From positions 1 through 6,089 of the forward strand of contig CADFRV010000155.1 of the NCBI GenBank assembly GCA_902836725.1: a stretch of 6,089 bases of DNA, read 5' to 3'. Below the pieces are notes generated by a model that was not told the DNA's origin, ran no database searches, and saw only the letters and a program-made list of their open reading frames with translations. Below, piece after piece: positions 1 through 6,089 of the stretch; position 1 is the first letter of the stretch; every line of letters begins with the position of its first letter. The DNA is from Muribaculaceae bacterium (GTDB lineage Bacteria; Bacteroidota; Bacteroidia; Bacteroidales; Muribaculaceae). A program made the position numbers and the translations under genes.

Positions 1-1375
1 TTATATGCTTGAGTTTCTGGAGGAACCACCGGTCTATCTTGGTAAGTTCATGTATGCGCTCCACCGAGTATCCCTCGTGAAGAGCCTTTGCAAGCACAAA
101 GATACGTTTGTCGGTAGGTTCTTTCAGGGCGCGGTCCATATCGTCGATCTTTATATCACGGTTGCCTACGAAACCATGCATCCCCTGCCCTATCATGCGG
201 AGACCTTTCTGGATCACCTCCTCGAAGGTGCGTCCGATGGCCATCACCTCACCCACAGATTTCATTGATGAGCCGATCTCGCGGCGCACGCCGTGGAACT
301 TGCCGAGGTCCCAGCGGGGGATCTTGCAGACGATATAGTCGAGAGCCGGCTCAAAGAAAGCCGACGTATCTTTTGTCACAGAATTCTTCAGCTCGAACAG
401 GCCGTAGCCGAGACCGAGTTTCGCGGCAACGAAAGCCAGAGGATAGCCGGTGGCTTTGGAGGCCAGGGCCGACGAACGGCTCAGGCGCGCGTTCACCTCG
501 ATCACACGGTAATCCATCGAATCGGGATCATAGGCATACTGCACGTTGCATTCGCCCACGATGCCTATATGGCGGATTATCTTTATCGCCAGTTCGCGCA
601 GATAATGGTAATCGTCGTTGGAGAGTGTCTGCGAGGGTGCGACAACGATACTCTCGCCGGTGTGTATGCCCAGCGGGTCGAAGTTCTCCATGTTGCAGAC
701 GGTGATACAGTTGTCGTACCGGTCTCTCACCACTTCGTATTCAACCTCTTTCCAACCCTTGAGCGATTTCTCCACAAGCACCTGCGGGGAGAAAGAGAAC
801 GCCTTTTCGGTGAGCACTTTCAGCTCCTCGGCATTGTCGCAGAAACCGCTTCCGAGACCTCCGAGGGCATATGCCGCACGCACTATCACAGGATAGCCGA
901 GACGTTCGGCTGCCGCAAGCGCCTCGTCGATGCTCTCCACAGCCTCGCTCTTGATGGTTTTTACATCTATCTCGTCAAGTTTTTTGACGAACAGCTCGCG
1001 GTCCTCCGTGTCCTTGATTGCCTGCACCGGGGTACCGAGCACTTTTACGTCATATTTGTCAAGGACGCCGCTCTCGCAAAGCTCCACACCGCAGTTCAGC
1101 GCGGTCTGGCCGCCGAACGACAGAAGTATGCCGTCGGGACGCTCTTTCTCGATCACGCGCTCCACGAAATACGGAGTGACCGGCAGGAAATAGATCTTGT
1201 CTGCAAATCCGTCGGACGTCTGTACGGTAGCGATATTGGGATTGATGAGCACGGTCTCGATGCCCTCCTCTTTCATGGCTTTCAGAGCCTGGGAGCCGGA
1301 GTAGTCGAATTCGCCGGCCTCACCGATTTTCAGTGCGCCGCTGCCGAGAAGAAGAACTTTTTTAATCTTTTCCAT
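1..1375 (-). CDS. carB: Carbamoyl-phosphate synthase large subunit, N-terminal 458 codons (3' end beyond the left edge)
   Basis: CarB uses two ATP, bicarbonate and ammonia delivered by CarA to make carbamoyl phosphate for pyrimidine and arginine synthesis in the cytoplasm. The frame opens with MEKIKKVLLLGSGALKIGEA and stays open to the window edge. It covers the pre-ATP-grasp domain (residues 1 to about 125), the first ATP-grasp or carboxyphosphate domain (about 126-400) and the start of the oligomerisation domain, out of roughly 1070 residues usual for the family. Visible landmarks are the FGGQTALNCGVEL segment (87-99), R126 and R166, the glycine-rich loop GGLGSG (172-177), GIHTGES (236-242), and Q279, E293 and N295, which match the metal and ATP ligands of the E. 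coli enzyme. It lies 83 bp after carA on the same strand, and I see no promoter in the gap, so the two are probably co-transcribed. The wording of its motifs resembles animal CAD/CPS1 more than E. coli CarB. No strong ribosome binding site precedes the ATG, as is usual in Bacteroidota. The C-terminal half cannot be judged. Confidence 0.97.
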   Translation of the reverse strand, partial: MEKIKKVLLLGSGALKIGEAGEFDYSGSQALKAMKEEGIETVLINPNIATVQTSDGFADKIYFLPVTPYFVERVIEKERPDGILLSFGGQTALNCGVELCESGVLDKYDVKVLGTPVQAIKDTEDRELFVKKLDEIDVKTIKSEAVESIDEALAAAERLGYPVIVRAAYALGGLGSGFCDNAEELKVLTEKAFSFSPQVLVEKSLKGWKEVEYEVVRDRYDNCITVCNMENFDPLGIHTGESIVVAPSQTLSNDDYHYLRELAIKIIRHIGIVGECNVQYAYDPDSMDYRVIEVNARLSRSSALASKATGYPLAFVAAKLGLGYGLFELKNSVTKDTSAFFEPALDYIVCKIPRWDLGKFHGVRREIGSSMKSVGEVMAIGRTFEEVIQKGLRMIGQGMHGFVGNRDIKIDDMDRALKEPTDKRIFVLAKALHEGYSVERIHELTKIDRWFLQKLKHI

Positions 1376-1458
1376 GCCTGATGAATATGGACGATATGTG
1401 ATGTGATGGATTGATATTGTCTTATACTGAAATAATGTTATGAAGGGGATGCCGCCGT

Positions 1459-2529
1459 TCAGAGCAATTCGATGAATTTATCGAAGATAAACTCCGTATC
1501 GCGCGGACCCGACGAAGCCTCGGGGTGGAACTGTGCCGAGAACCAGGGCTTTTCCTTGTGGCGTATGCCCTCGTTTGTGCCGTCGTTCATGTTTACGAAC
1601 AGCGGTTCCCAGTCCGAGGGCAGTTTGGAGTCATCCACCGCAAACCCGTGGTTCTGCGATGTGATGTAGCAGGTCTCGGTTCCGGCCATTCTCACCGGCT
1701 GGTTGTGGCTGCGGTGTCCGTATTTCAGTTTGTATGTGTTGGCGCCTGCTGCTTTTGCGAGGAGCTGGTTGCCCATGCAGATGCCGCAGATAGGCTTACC
1801 TGTAGCCATGAATTTGCGGATGTTGGCCACTGTCTCTTCGGCAAAATCGGGATTGCCCGGACCGTTTGAGATAAACAGGCCGTCGAATTCAAGGCCGTTG
1901 AAATCATAGTTCCAGGGCACTCTGATCACTTTTACACCGCGGCGGGTAAGGCAGCGGATAATGTTGAACTTGGTGCCGCAGTCCACCAATACCACAGTCT
2001 TTTCACCGGTACCGTGGGTCTCAGGTTCGGGACAGCTTACCTTGGCGATAAGGTTCTCGGTATTGGGATCGCTGAACTCCACCTCGTCGGGCGATGTGAA
2101 ATATATTTTGCCGAGCATGGATCCCTTTTCACGCAGATGCTTTGTGAGCGCGCGGGTGTCTATGCCGTAAAGACCGGGTATTTTCTCATCCTGAAGCCAC
2201 TGATGGAGCGAGCGGGTGGCGAGCCAGTGGCTCGGCTCCCAGGAATAGTCCTGCGCGATAATTGCGCGGCAGTGAATACGGGAACTTTCAAGATATTCGC
2301 TTACATCATCTTTTACCGTTTCAGGCGGAACACCGTAATTACCCAGAATGGGATATGTGGTAACGAGAATCTGACCTTCATACGAAGGGTCGGTAAGGCT
2401 TTCGGGATATCCGGTCATGGCGGTGTTGAACACCACCTCCCCGGCTGTGGGAGCTTCGTAGCCAAACGATTTCCCTGTGAAACTAGTGCCGTCTTCAAGC
2501 ATCAGGACGGCTTGGCGTGTCTGTCGCAT
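1459..2529 (-). CDS. carA: Carbamoyl-phosphate synthase small (glutaminase) subunit
   Basis: CarA hydrolyses glutamine and channels the ammonia to CarB. The 356-residue product has the CPSase small-chain N-terminal domain (about 1-150, with GEVVFNTAMTGYPESLTDPS at 40-59 and GIDTRALTKHLREKGSMLGK at 122-141) followed by a class I glutamine amidotransferase domain (about 178-356). The catalytic triad is visible: nucleophile C251 in CGICMGNQ, then H335 and E337 in QFHPE. The oxyanion-region motif SNGPGNP is at 221-227. The residue after the nucleophile-elbow glycine is Asn254, where E. coli has His. The frame extends upstream to an ATG at 2604, but I chose 2529 for two reasons. Family homology begins directly after it (RQAVLMLEDG). 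The promoter at 2619-2650 would start transcription only a few bases before 2604, leaving no leader. The 25 extra residues look unlike any CarA domain. The length fits bacterial CarA (about 355-385). The stop is TGA, and carB follows 83 bp downstream. Confidence 0.97.
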   Translation of the reverse strand: MRQTRQAVLMLEDGTSFTGKSFGYEAPTAGEVVFNTAMTGYPESLTDPSYEGQILVTTYPILGNYGVPPETVKDDVSEYLESSRIHCRAIIAQDYSWEPSHWLATRSLHQWLQDEKIPGLYGIDTRALTKHLREKGSMLGKIYFTSPDEVEFSDPNTENLIAKVSCPEPETHGTGEKTVVLVDCGTKFNIIRCLTRRGVKVIRVPWNYDFNGLEFDGLFISNGPGNPDFAEETVANIRKFMATGKPICGICMGNQLLAKAAGANTYKLKYGHRSHNQPVRMAGTETCYITSQNHGFAVDDSKLPSDWEPLFVNMNDGTNEGIRHKEKPWFSAQFHPEASSGPRDTEFIFDKFIELL

Positions 2530-2611
2530 AGGAACTTTATGGAATACTGGCTTGTTCAAATAGACTTTCCGTATCATTACCGGCGAACGATAGATACCGG
2601 GCATCTACTTT
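2530..2611 (-). promoter_or_regulatory. Predicted carA 5' leader
   Basis: This is the segment between the predicted transcription start (about 2610-2613, inferred from the promoter) and the chosen carA start codon. It is open in the carA frame, but I read it as untranslated. It contains an imperfect hairpin, with arms at 2593-2600 and 2569-2575 (5 bp GTATC/GATAC plus 2 further G-C pairs across a one-base bulge, 17-base loop). No Shine-Dalgarno sequence, U-tract terminator or known riboswitch core was recognised, so there is no direct evidence for attenuation. Confidence 0.45.
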
Positions 2612-2618
2612 ATGACTG

Positions 2619-2650
2619 CAAAGTTAGCCATTTATTTTCGTTTGGGCAAA
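2619..2650 (-). promoter_or_regulatory. Bacteroidota-type promoter for carA(B)
   Basis: On the minus strand a -33 element TTTG (2650-2647) is separated by exactly 20 bp from the -7 element TAACTTTG (2626-2619). Both match the Bacteroidota sigma-ABfr consensus (TTTG, 19-21 bp, TAnnTTTG) without mismatch in the fixed positions. Transcription should begin near 2610-2613, giving a leader of about 80 bases before the carA ATG at 2529. The match is sequence-based only; the start site has not been measured. Confidence 0.78.
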
Positions 2651-2656
2651 CATACG

Positions 2657-2684
2657 CCCGCAGGCAACAGAGAATTTTTGCGGG
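2657..2684. repeat. Short inverted repeat upstream of the carA promoter
   Basis: CCCGCA (2657-2662) and TGCGGG (2679-2684) form a perfect 6-bp inverted repeat with a 16-base spacer, so the arm centres are 22 bp apart, or about two helical turns. It sits just upstream of the carA -33 element. That geometry would suit a dimeric regulator, but six-base repeats also occur by chance and I recognise no known operator. Confidence 0.3.
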
Positions 2685-2746
2685 ACTTGAATTTAACACT
2701 TCTTCAAGGTTGTGAGACTGACCCCTTTAACAATACTCCTATTTTT

Positions 2747-2781
2747 AAGGTATGGCATATGACAAAAAAAATGCCTACCTT
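2747..2781. repeat. Imperfect inverted repeat overlapping the dnaE promoter
   Basis: The left arm AAGGTATGGCAT (2747-2758) pairs with the right arm ATGCCTACCTT (2771-2781) over 11 bp, with a single unpaired T at 2753. The 12-base loop (2759-2770) ends in an A7 run. The right arm includes most of the -7 element TACCTTTG and the left arm covers the -33 position. No U-tract follows it on either strand, so it does not look like an intrinsic terminator. It could be an operator or a DNA/RNA hairpin. Confidence 0.6.
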
Positions 2782-2783
2782 TG
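2751..2783 (+). promoter_or_regulatory. Predicted Bacteroidota-type promoter for dnaE
   Basis: The -7 element TACCTTTG (2776-2783) matches TAnnTTTG fully. At 21 bp upstream is TATG (2751-2754), three of four positions matching the -33 consensus TTTG. Transcription would start near 2790, giving a dnaE leader of about 65 bases. The core overlaps the inverted repeat at 2747-2781. Confidence 0.62.
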
Positions 2784-2855
2784 ACATTGCTTCATCATAA
2801 GCATGTCACACCAGGAAAAAGCCCTGTTCGTTTCCCCATTACATTACACATAAAC

Positions 2856-5800
2856 ATGAGCAGATTCGTTCATCTTCACGTACATACACAATACTCCATA
2901 CTTGACGGGCAGGCATCCGTACAGGCGCTTGTCGACAAGGCCATGGCCGACGGAATGCCCGCGATCGCCATCACCGACCATGGCAATATGTTCGCCATAA
3001 AGGAGTTTTACAACTACGTGGCCAAGAAAAACTCCAAGACCAAGGGAGCTATCAAGGATGCGGAGGCTGCCGCCAAAGAAGCGGAAGCGGCGGGAGACAC
3101 GGCATTGGCCGAAGAAAAACGTGCGGAAGCTGAAAAGCTCAGGGGCAAGATCTTCAAACCCATCCTGGGATGCGAGGTGTATGTGGCCAACGAGACCCTT
3201 GACATACACACCGACAAGCATGACACCGGACGCCACCTCATACTGCTCGCAAAAAACGAAAAAGGCTACCACAACCTTGTGAAAATCGTGTCGAGAGCGT
3301 GGACGGAAGGGTTCTACTCCCATCCCCGAACCGACAAGGCCGATATCGAGGCACACAAGGAGGGTCTGATCGTATGCTCGGCATGCCTCGGCGGCGAGAT
3401 ACCGCGCCTTATACTCCAGGACCAGACAGAAGAGGCCGAAAAGCGCGTGCAGTGGTGGAAAGACACCTTCGGCGACGACTATTACCTGGAACTGCAGCGC
3501 CACAAGGCCACTGTGCCGCGCGCCAACCACGAGACATTTCCCCTGCAGCAGAAAGTGAATGCCGAACTGCTGCGCATGGCCGACAAGTTCGGCATAAAGG
3601 TCATATGCACCAACGACACCCATTTCGTCAACGAAGATGACGCCGAGGCACACGAACGCCTCATATGCCTTTCCACCGGCAAAAAGATATCTGACGAGAA
3701 CCGCATGCTTTACAGCAAACAGGAATGGCTGAAGACCACCGAAGAGATGTCGCAGGTGTTCGCCGACCACCCCGAAGCGCTCGCCAACACCCTGGAGATC
3801 GCCGACAAGGTGGAGTTCTACGACATTGACCACGCCCCCATCATGCCGTTCTTCGCCATACCGGAGGAATTCGGCACGGAAGAGGAATACCGCTCCCGCA
3901 TAACCGAGCAGGAACTGTTCGACGAATTTACCCGCGACGAGAACGGCAATGTGGTGCTGTCGCAGGAGGAAGCGGAGAAAAAGATCAAGAAACTCGGCGG
4001 CTACGACAAACTGTACCGCATCAAATTCGAGGCCGACTATCTCGCGAAACTCGCTTATGAAGGCGCCGAGCGGCGATATGGCGCCCCCCTTTCCGATGAT
4101 ATAAAGGAACGTGTGAAATTCGAGCTGCACATAATGAAGACCATGGGCTTCCCGGGATACTTCCTTATCGTGCAGGATTTCATAAATGTGTCGCGCGAAA
4201 GGCTTGGAGTAAGCGTCGGCCCCGGCCGAGGTTCGGCCGCCGGCTCATGCGTGGCCTACTGCCTCGGTATCACCCAGATCGACCCCATAAAATACGACCT
4301 GCTGTTCGAACGTTTCCTTAATCCCGACCGTATATCTCTCCCCGATATCGACGTGGACTTCGACGACGACGGCCGTGCGCGTGTGCTCCAGTATGTCACT
4401 GAAAAATATGGAGCCGAGAATGTGGCGCACATCATCACATACGGCACTATGGCCACAAAAATGGCCTTAAAGGATGTGGCGAGGGTAGAAGGCCTGCCCA
4501 TTCCCGAAAGCGACCGCATAGTGAAACTCCTGCCGAGGCATATGCCGGAGGTAAACGGCAAGGAGGCGAAGATGAACCTCACCAACTGCTTCAACCTCCT
4601 CAACGATTTCAAGACCGAGCTGAACAGTCCCAACCCTCTTGTGAGGGAGACACTCAAATATGCCGAGAAACTCGAAGGAAACGTGCGCGGCACCGGAGTG
4701 CATGCGTGCGGTGTGATCATATGCCGCGACAAGATCTCCGACTGGGTGCCGGTGAGCACCGCAGTCGACAAGCTCGAGGGCAAACTCCTCGTAACACAAT
4801 ATGAAGGACGTGTGATAGAGGAGACCGGCCTTATAAAAATGGACTTCCTCGGGCTGAAAACGCTCTCCATAATAATGGATGCCGTGAAAAACATAAAGCT
4901 CACGCACGGCATTGACCTTGATATGGAGACCATACCCATCGACGATCCCGCCACATATAAACTGTATTGCGACGGACGCACCATCGGCACATTCCAGTTC
5001 GAGTCCGCCGGCATGCAGAAATACCTCCGCGAGCTCCAGCCCTCCACTTTCGAGGACCTCATAGCCATGAACGCCCTCTACAGGCCGGGCCCTATGGACT
5101 ACATCCCGGAGTTCATTTCCCGAAAGCATGGCAAGACCCCGATCGTTTACGATATTCCGGTGATGGAACAGTATCTCAAGGATACATACGGCGTCACCGT
5201 CTACCAGGAGCAGGTCATGCTTCTGTCGCGTCTGCTCGCCAACTTCACCCGCGGCGAGAGCGACACACTACGAAAAGCGATGGGTAAGAAACTCATCGAC
5301 AAGATGAACCACCTCAAAGGCAAGTTCCTCGAAGGGGGCCAGGCCAACGGGCACGATCCCAAAGTACTCGAAAAGATATGGGCTGACTGGGAAAAATTCG
5401 CTTCCTACGCTTTCAACAAGAGCCACGCCACATGCTATAGCTGGGTTGCTTATCAGACCGGCTATCTGAAAGCCAACTATCCGGCGGAGTTCATGGCCGG
5501 CACACTCTCACGCAATCTCAGCTCGCCCGACAAAATACGCAAATATATGGACGAGTGCCGCGCTATGGGGCTGTCCGTCAAAGGTCCGGATATCAATGAG
5601 AGCCGCGATAAGTTTTCCGTTACCAAAGACGGCTCGATACGTTTCGGACTCGGAGCCGTCAAAGGAGTCGGAGTCTCGGCAGTCAATGCTATTATCTCTG
5701 AAAGAAATTCCAATGGCCCATACAAGGATATCTACGAATTTGTGGAGCGTGTCAATCTTTCAGCATGCAACCGTTCTGCAATCGAGTCGCTTGCGCTTGC

Positions 5801-6089
5801 CGGGGCACTGGATTGTCTGGATATAAGGCGTGAGGACATCGTGGCTGAAATCGGCGACATGACTTTTGCAGAGCAACTGGTGAAATATGGCCAGAGAGTG
5901 CAGCAGGACCGCAACTCGCTTCAGGCAAGCCTTTTCGACGATATGGAGCCGCTCGAGACCAATAAGCCACCAATGCCCAAGGCTCCCGACTGGGATCGCT
6001 TTACTCTGCTTGAACGCGAGCGTGAACTGGTAAGCATGTATATAAGCGGACACCCTCTTGACCCGTATTATATGGAAGTCAACTACGGT
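2856..6089 (+). CDS. dnaE: DNA polymerase III alpha subunit, N-terminal 1078 codons (3' end beyond the right edge)
   Basis: DnaE is the replicative polymerase that extends DNA in the Pol III holoenzyme. The reading frame begins MSRFVHLHVHTQYSILDG and is open to the window edge; Bacteroidota DnaE is usually about 1200-1270 residues. Domains in order are the PHP domain (about 1-320, with HVH at 8-10, TDHGN at 40-44, GCE at 105-107 and TNDTH at 252-256), the palm and thumb (GPGRGSAAGS at 455-464; PDIDVDF at 496-502 with catalytic D499 and D501; third aspartate D663 in MDFLGL), fingers with YRPGPMDYIPEF (742-753) and FNKSHATCYS (853-862), a helix-hairpin-helix region (about 930-985), and a beta-clamp binding motif QASLF (1023-1027, bases 5922-5936). 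The OB-fold region and C-terminus are mostly outside the window. Two lineage-style insertions lie at about residues 57-97 and 354-392. The ATG has no Shine-Dalgarno sequence, but family homology begins immediately after it. It is DnaE, not PolC: no exonuclease domain interrupts the PHP domain. It is transcribed divergently from carAB. Confidence 0.98.
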   Translation, partial: MSRFVHLHVHTQYSILDGQASVQALVDKAMADGMPAIAITDHGNMFAIKEFYNYVAKKNSKTKGAIKDAEAAAKEAEAAGDTALAEEKRAEAEKLRGKIFKPILGCEVYVANETLDIHTDKHDTGRHLILLAKNEKGYHNLVKIVSRAWTEGFYSHPRTDKADIEAHKEGLIVCSACLGGEIPRLILQDQTEEAEKRVQWWKDTFGDDYYLELQRHKATVPRANHETFPLQQKVNAELLRMADKFGIKVICTNDTHFVNEDDAEAHERLICLSTGKKISDENRMLYSKQEWLKTTEEMSQVFADHPEALANTLEIADKVEFYDIDHAPIMPFFAIPEEFGTEEEYRSRITEQELFDEFTRDENGNVVLSQEEAEKKIKKLGGYDKLYRIKFEADYLAKLAYEGAERRYGAPLSDDIKERVKFELHIMKTMGFPGYFLIVQDFINVSRERLGVSVGPGRGSAAGSCVAYCLGITQIDPIKYDLLFERFLNPDRISLPDIDVDFDDDGRARVLQYVTEKYGAENVAHIITYGTMATKMALKDVARVEGLPIPESDRIVKLLPRHMPEVNGKEAKMNLTNCFNLLNDFKTELNSPNPLVRETLKYAEKLEGNVRGTGVHACGVIICRDKISDWVPVSTAVDKLEGKLLVTQYEGRVIEETGLIKMDFLGLKTLSIIMDAVKNIKLTHGIDLDMETIPIDDPATYKLYCDGRTIGTFQFESAGMQKYLRELQPSTFEDLIAMNALYRPGPMDYIPEFISRKHGKTPIVYDIPVMEQYLKDTYGVTVYQEQVMLLSRLLANFTRGESDTLRKAMGKKLIDKMNHLKGKFLEGGQANGHDPKVLEKIWADWEKFASYAFNKSHATCYSWVAYQTGYLKANYPAEFMAGTLSRNLSSPDKIRKYMDECRAMGLSVKGPDINESRDKFSVTKDGSIRFGLGAVKGVGVSAVNAIISERNSNGPYKDIYEFVERVNLSACNRSAIESLALAGALDCLDIRREDIVAEIGDMTFAEQLVKYGQRVQQDRNSLQASLFDDMEPLETNKPPMPKAPDWDRFTLLERERELVSMYISGHPLDPYYMEVNYG

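Noticed and set aside
293..1381. A 362-residue open frame on the plus strand opposite carB
   Set aside because: It is the antisense shadow of carB, whose frame is fully conserved; no domain or promoter supports a gene here.
1376..1458. A separate promoter or small RNA between carA and carB
   Set aside because: No TAnnTTTG-like element or stable hairpin was found on the carB strand; the only oddity is a simple ATGTG-like repeat, so read-through from carA is the simpler explanation.
2014..2715. A 233-residue plus-strand frame across carA and the control region
   Set aside because: It is antisense to carA for most of its length, and its end runs through the carA promoter and the non-coding region.
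2612..2800. A 62-residue plus-strand frame in the carA-dnaE control region as a small gene
   Set aside because: Its start lies at the carA -7 element, it has no promoter or ribosome binding site of its own, and it overlaps the dnaE promoter; no known small-protein features are visible.
2812..2826. Small hairpin CAGG/CCTG in the dnaE leader
   Set aside because: The stem is only 4 bp with no conserved context, within chance expectation.
2844..4130. A 428-residue open frame on the minus strand opposite dnaE
   Set aside because: It lies entirely antisense to unmistakable dnaE sequence, shows no recognisable domain, and its Leu/Val/Phe-rich composition is what the complement of GC-biased dnaE codons produces.
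4256..5129. Overlapping 270- and 220-residue minus-strand frames within dnaE
   Set aside because: Both are antisense to conserved polymerase core motifs, overlap each other in different frames, and contain no recognisable motif.

Overview
The window comes from the chromosome of a member of the Bacteroidota, most likely Bacteroidales. The evidence is the pair of Bacteroidota-type promoters (TTTG-like -33 and TAnnTTTG -7 elements), start codons without clear Shine-Dalgarno sequences, a DnaE with the lineage-style charged insertion in its PHP domain, and CarA/CarB of the kind I associate with this phylum. The base composition is moderately GC-rich by eye, which would suit a Muribaculaceae-like member better than a classical Bacteroides, but that placement is only a guess.

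Layout: positions 1-1375 (minus strand) hold the N-terminal 458 codons of carB, the large subunit of carbamoyl-phosphate synthase, cut by the left window edge. After an 83-bp gap, carA, the glutaminase subunit, occupies 1459-2529 (minus strand). A control region of about 326 bp (2530-2855) separates carA from dnaE, which starts at 2856 on the plus strand and runs off the right edge after 1078 codons. carB and dnaE are both open at a window edge and account for almost all remaining sequence. No RNA gene, mobile element, CRISPR array or convincing terminator was seen.

Function: CarA releases ammonia from glutamine and passes it to CarB, which makes carbamoyl phosphate for pyrimidine and arginine synthesis. 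DnaE is the catalytic alpha subunit of the replicative DNA polymerase III. The two transcription units diverge from the shared control region. It holds a very good carA promoter (2619-2650, minus strand), a plausible dnaE promoter (2751-2783, plus strand), and an 11-bp inverted repeat with one bulged base that covers the core of the dnaE promoter.

These are core housekeeping genes and I found no new multi-gene system. The points most worth a second look are the inverted repeat on the dnaE promoter, the animal-CAD/CPS1-like character of both carbamoyl-phosphate synthase subunits, the apparently intact metal site of the DnaE PHP domain, and the corrected carA start implied by its promoter.
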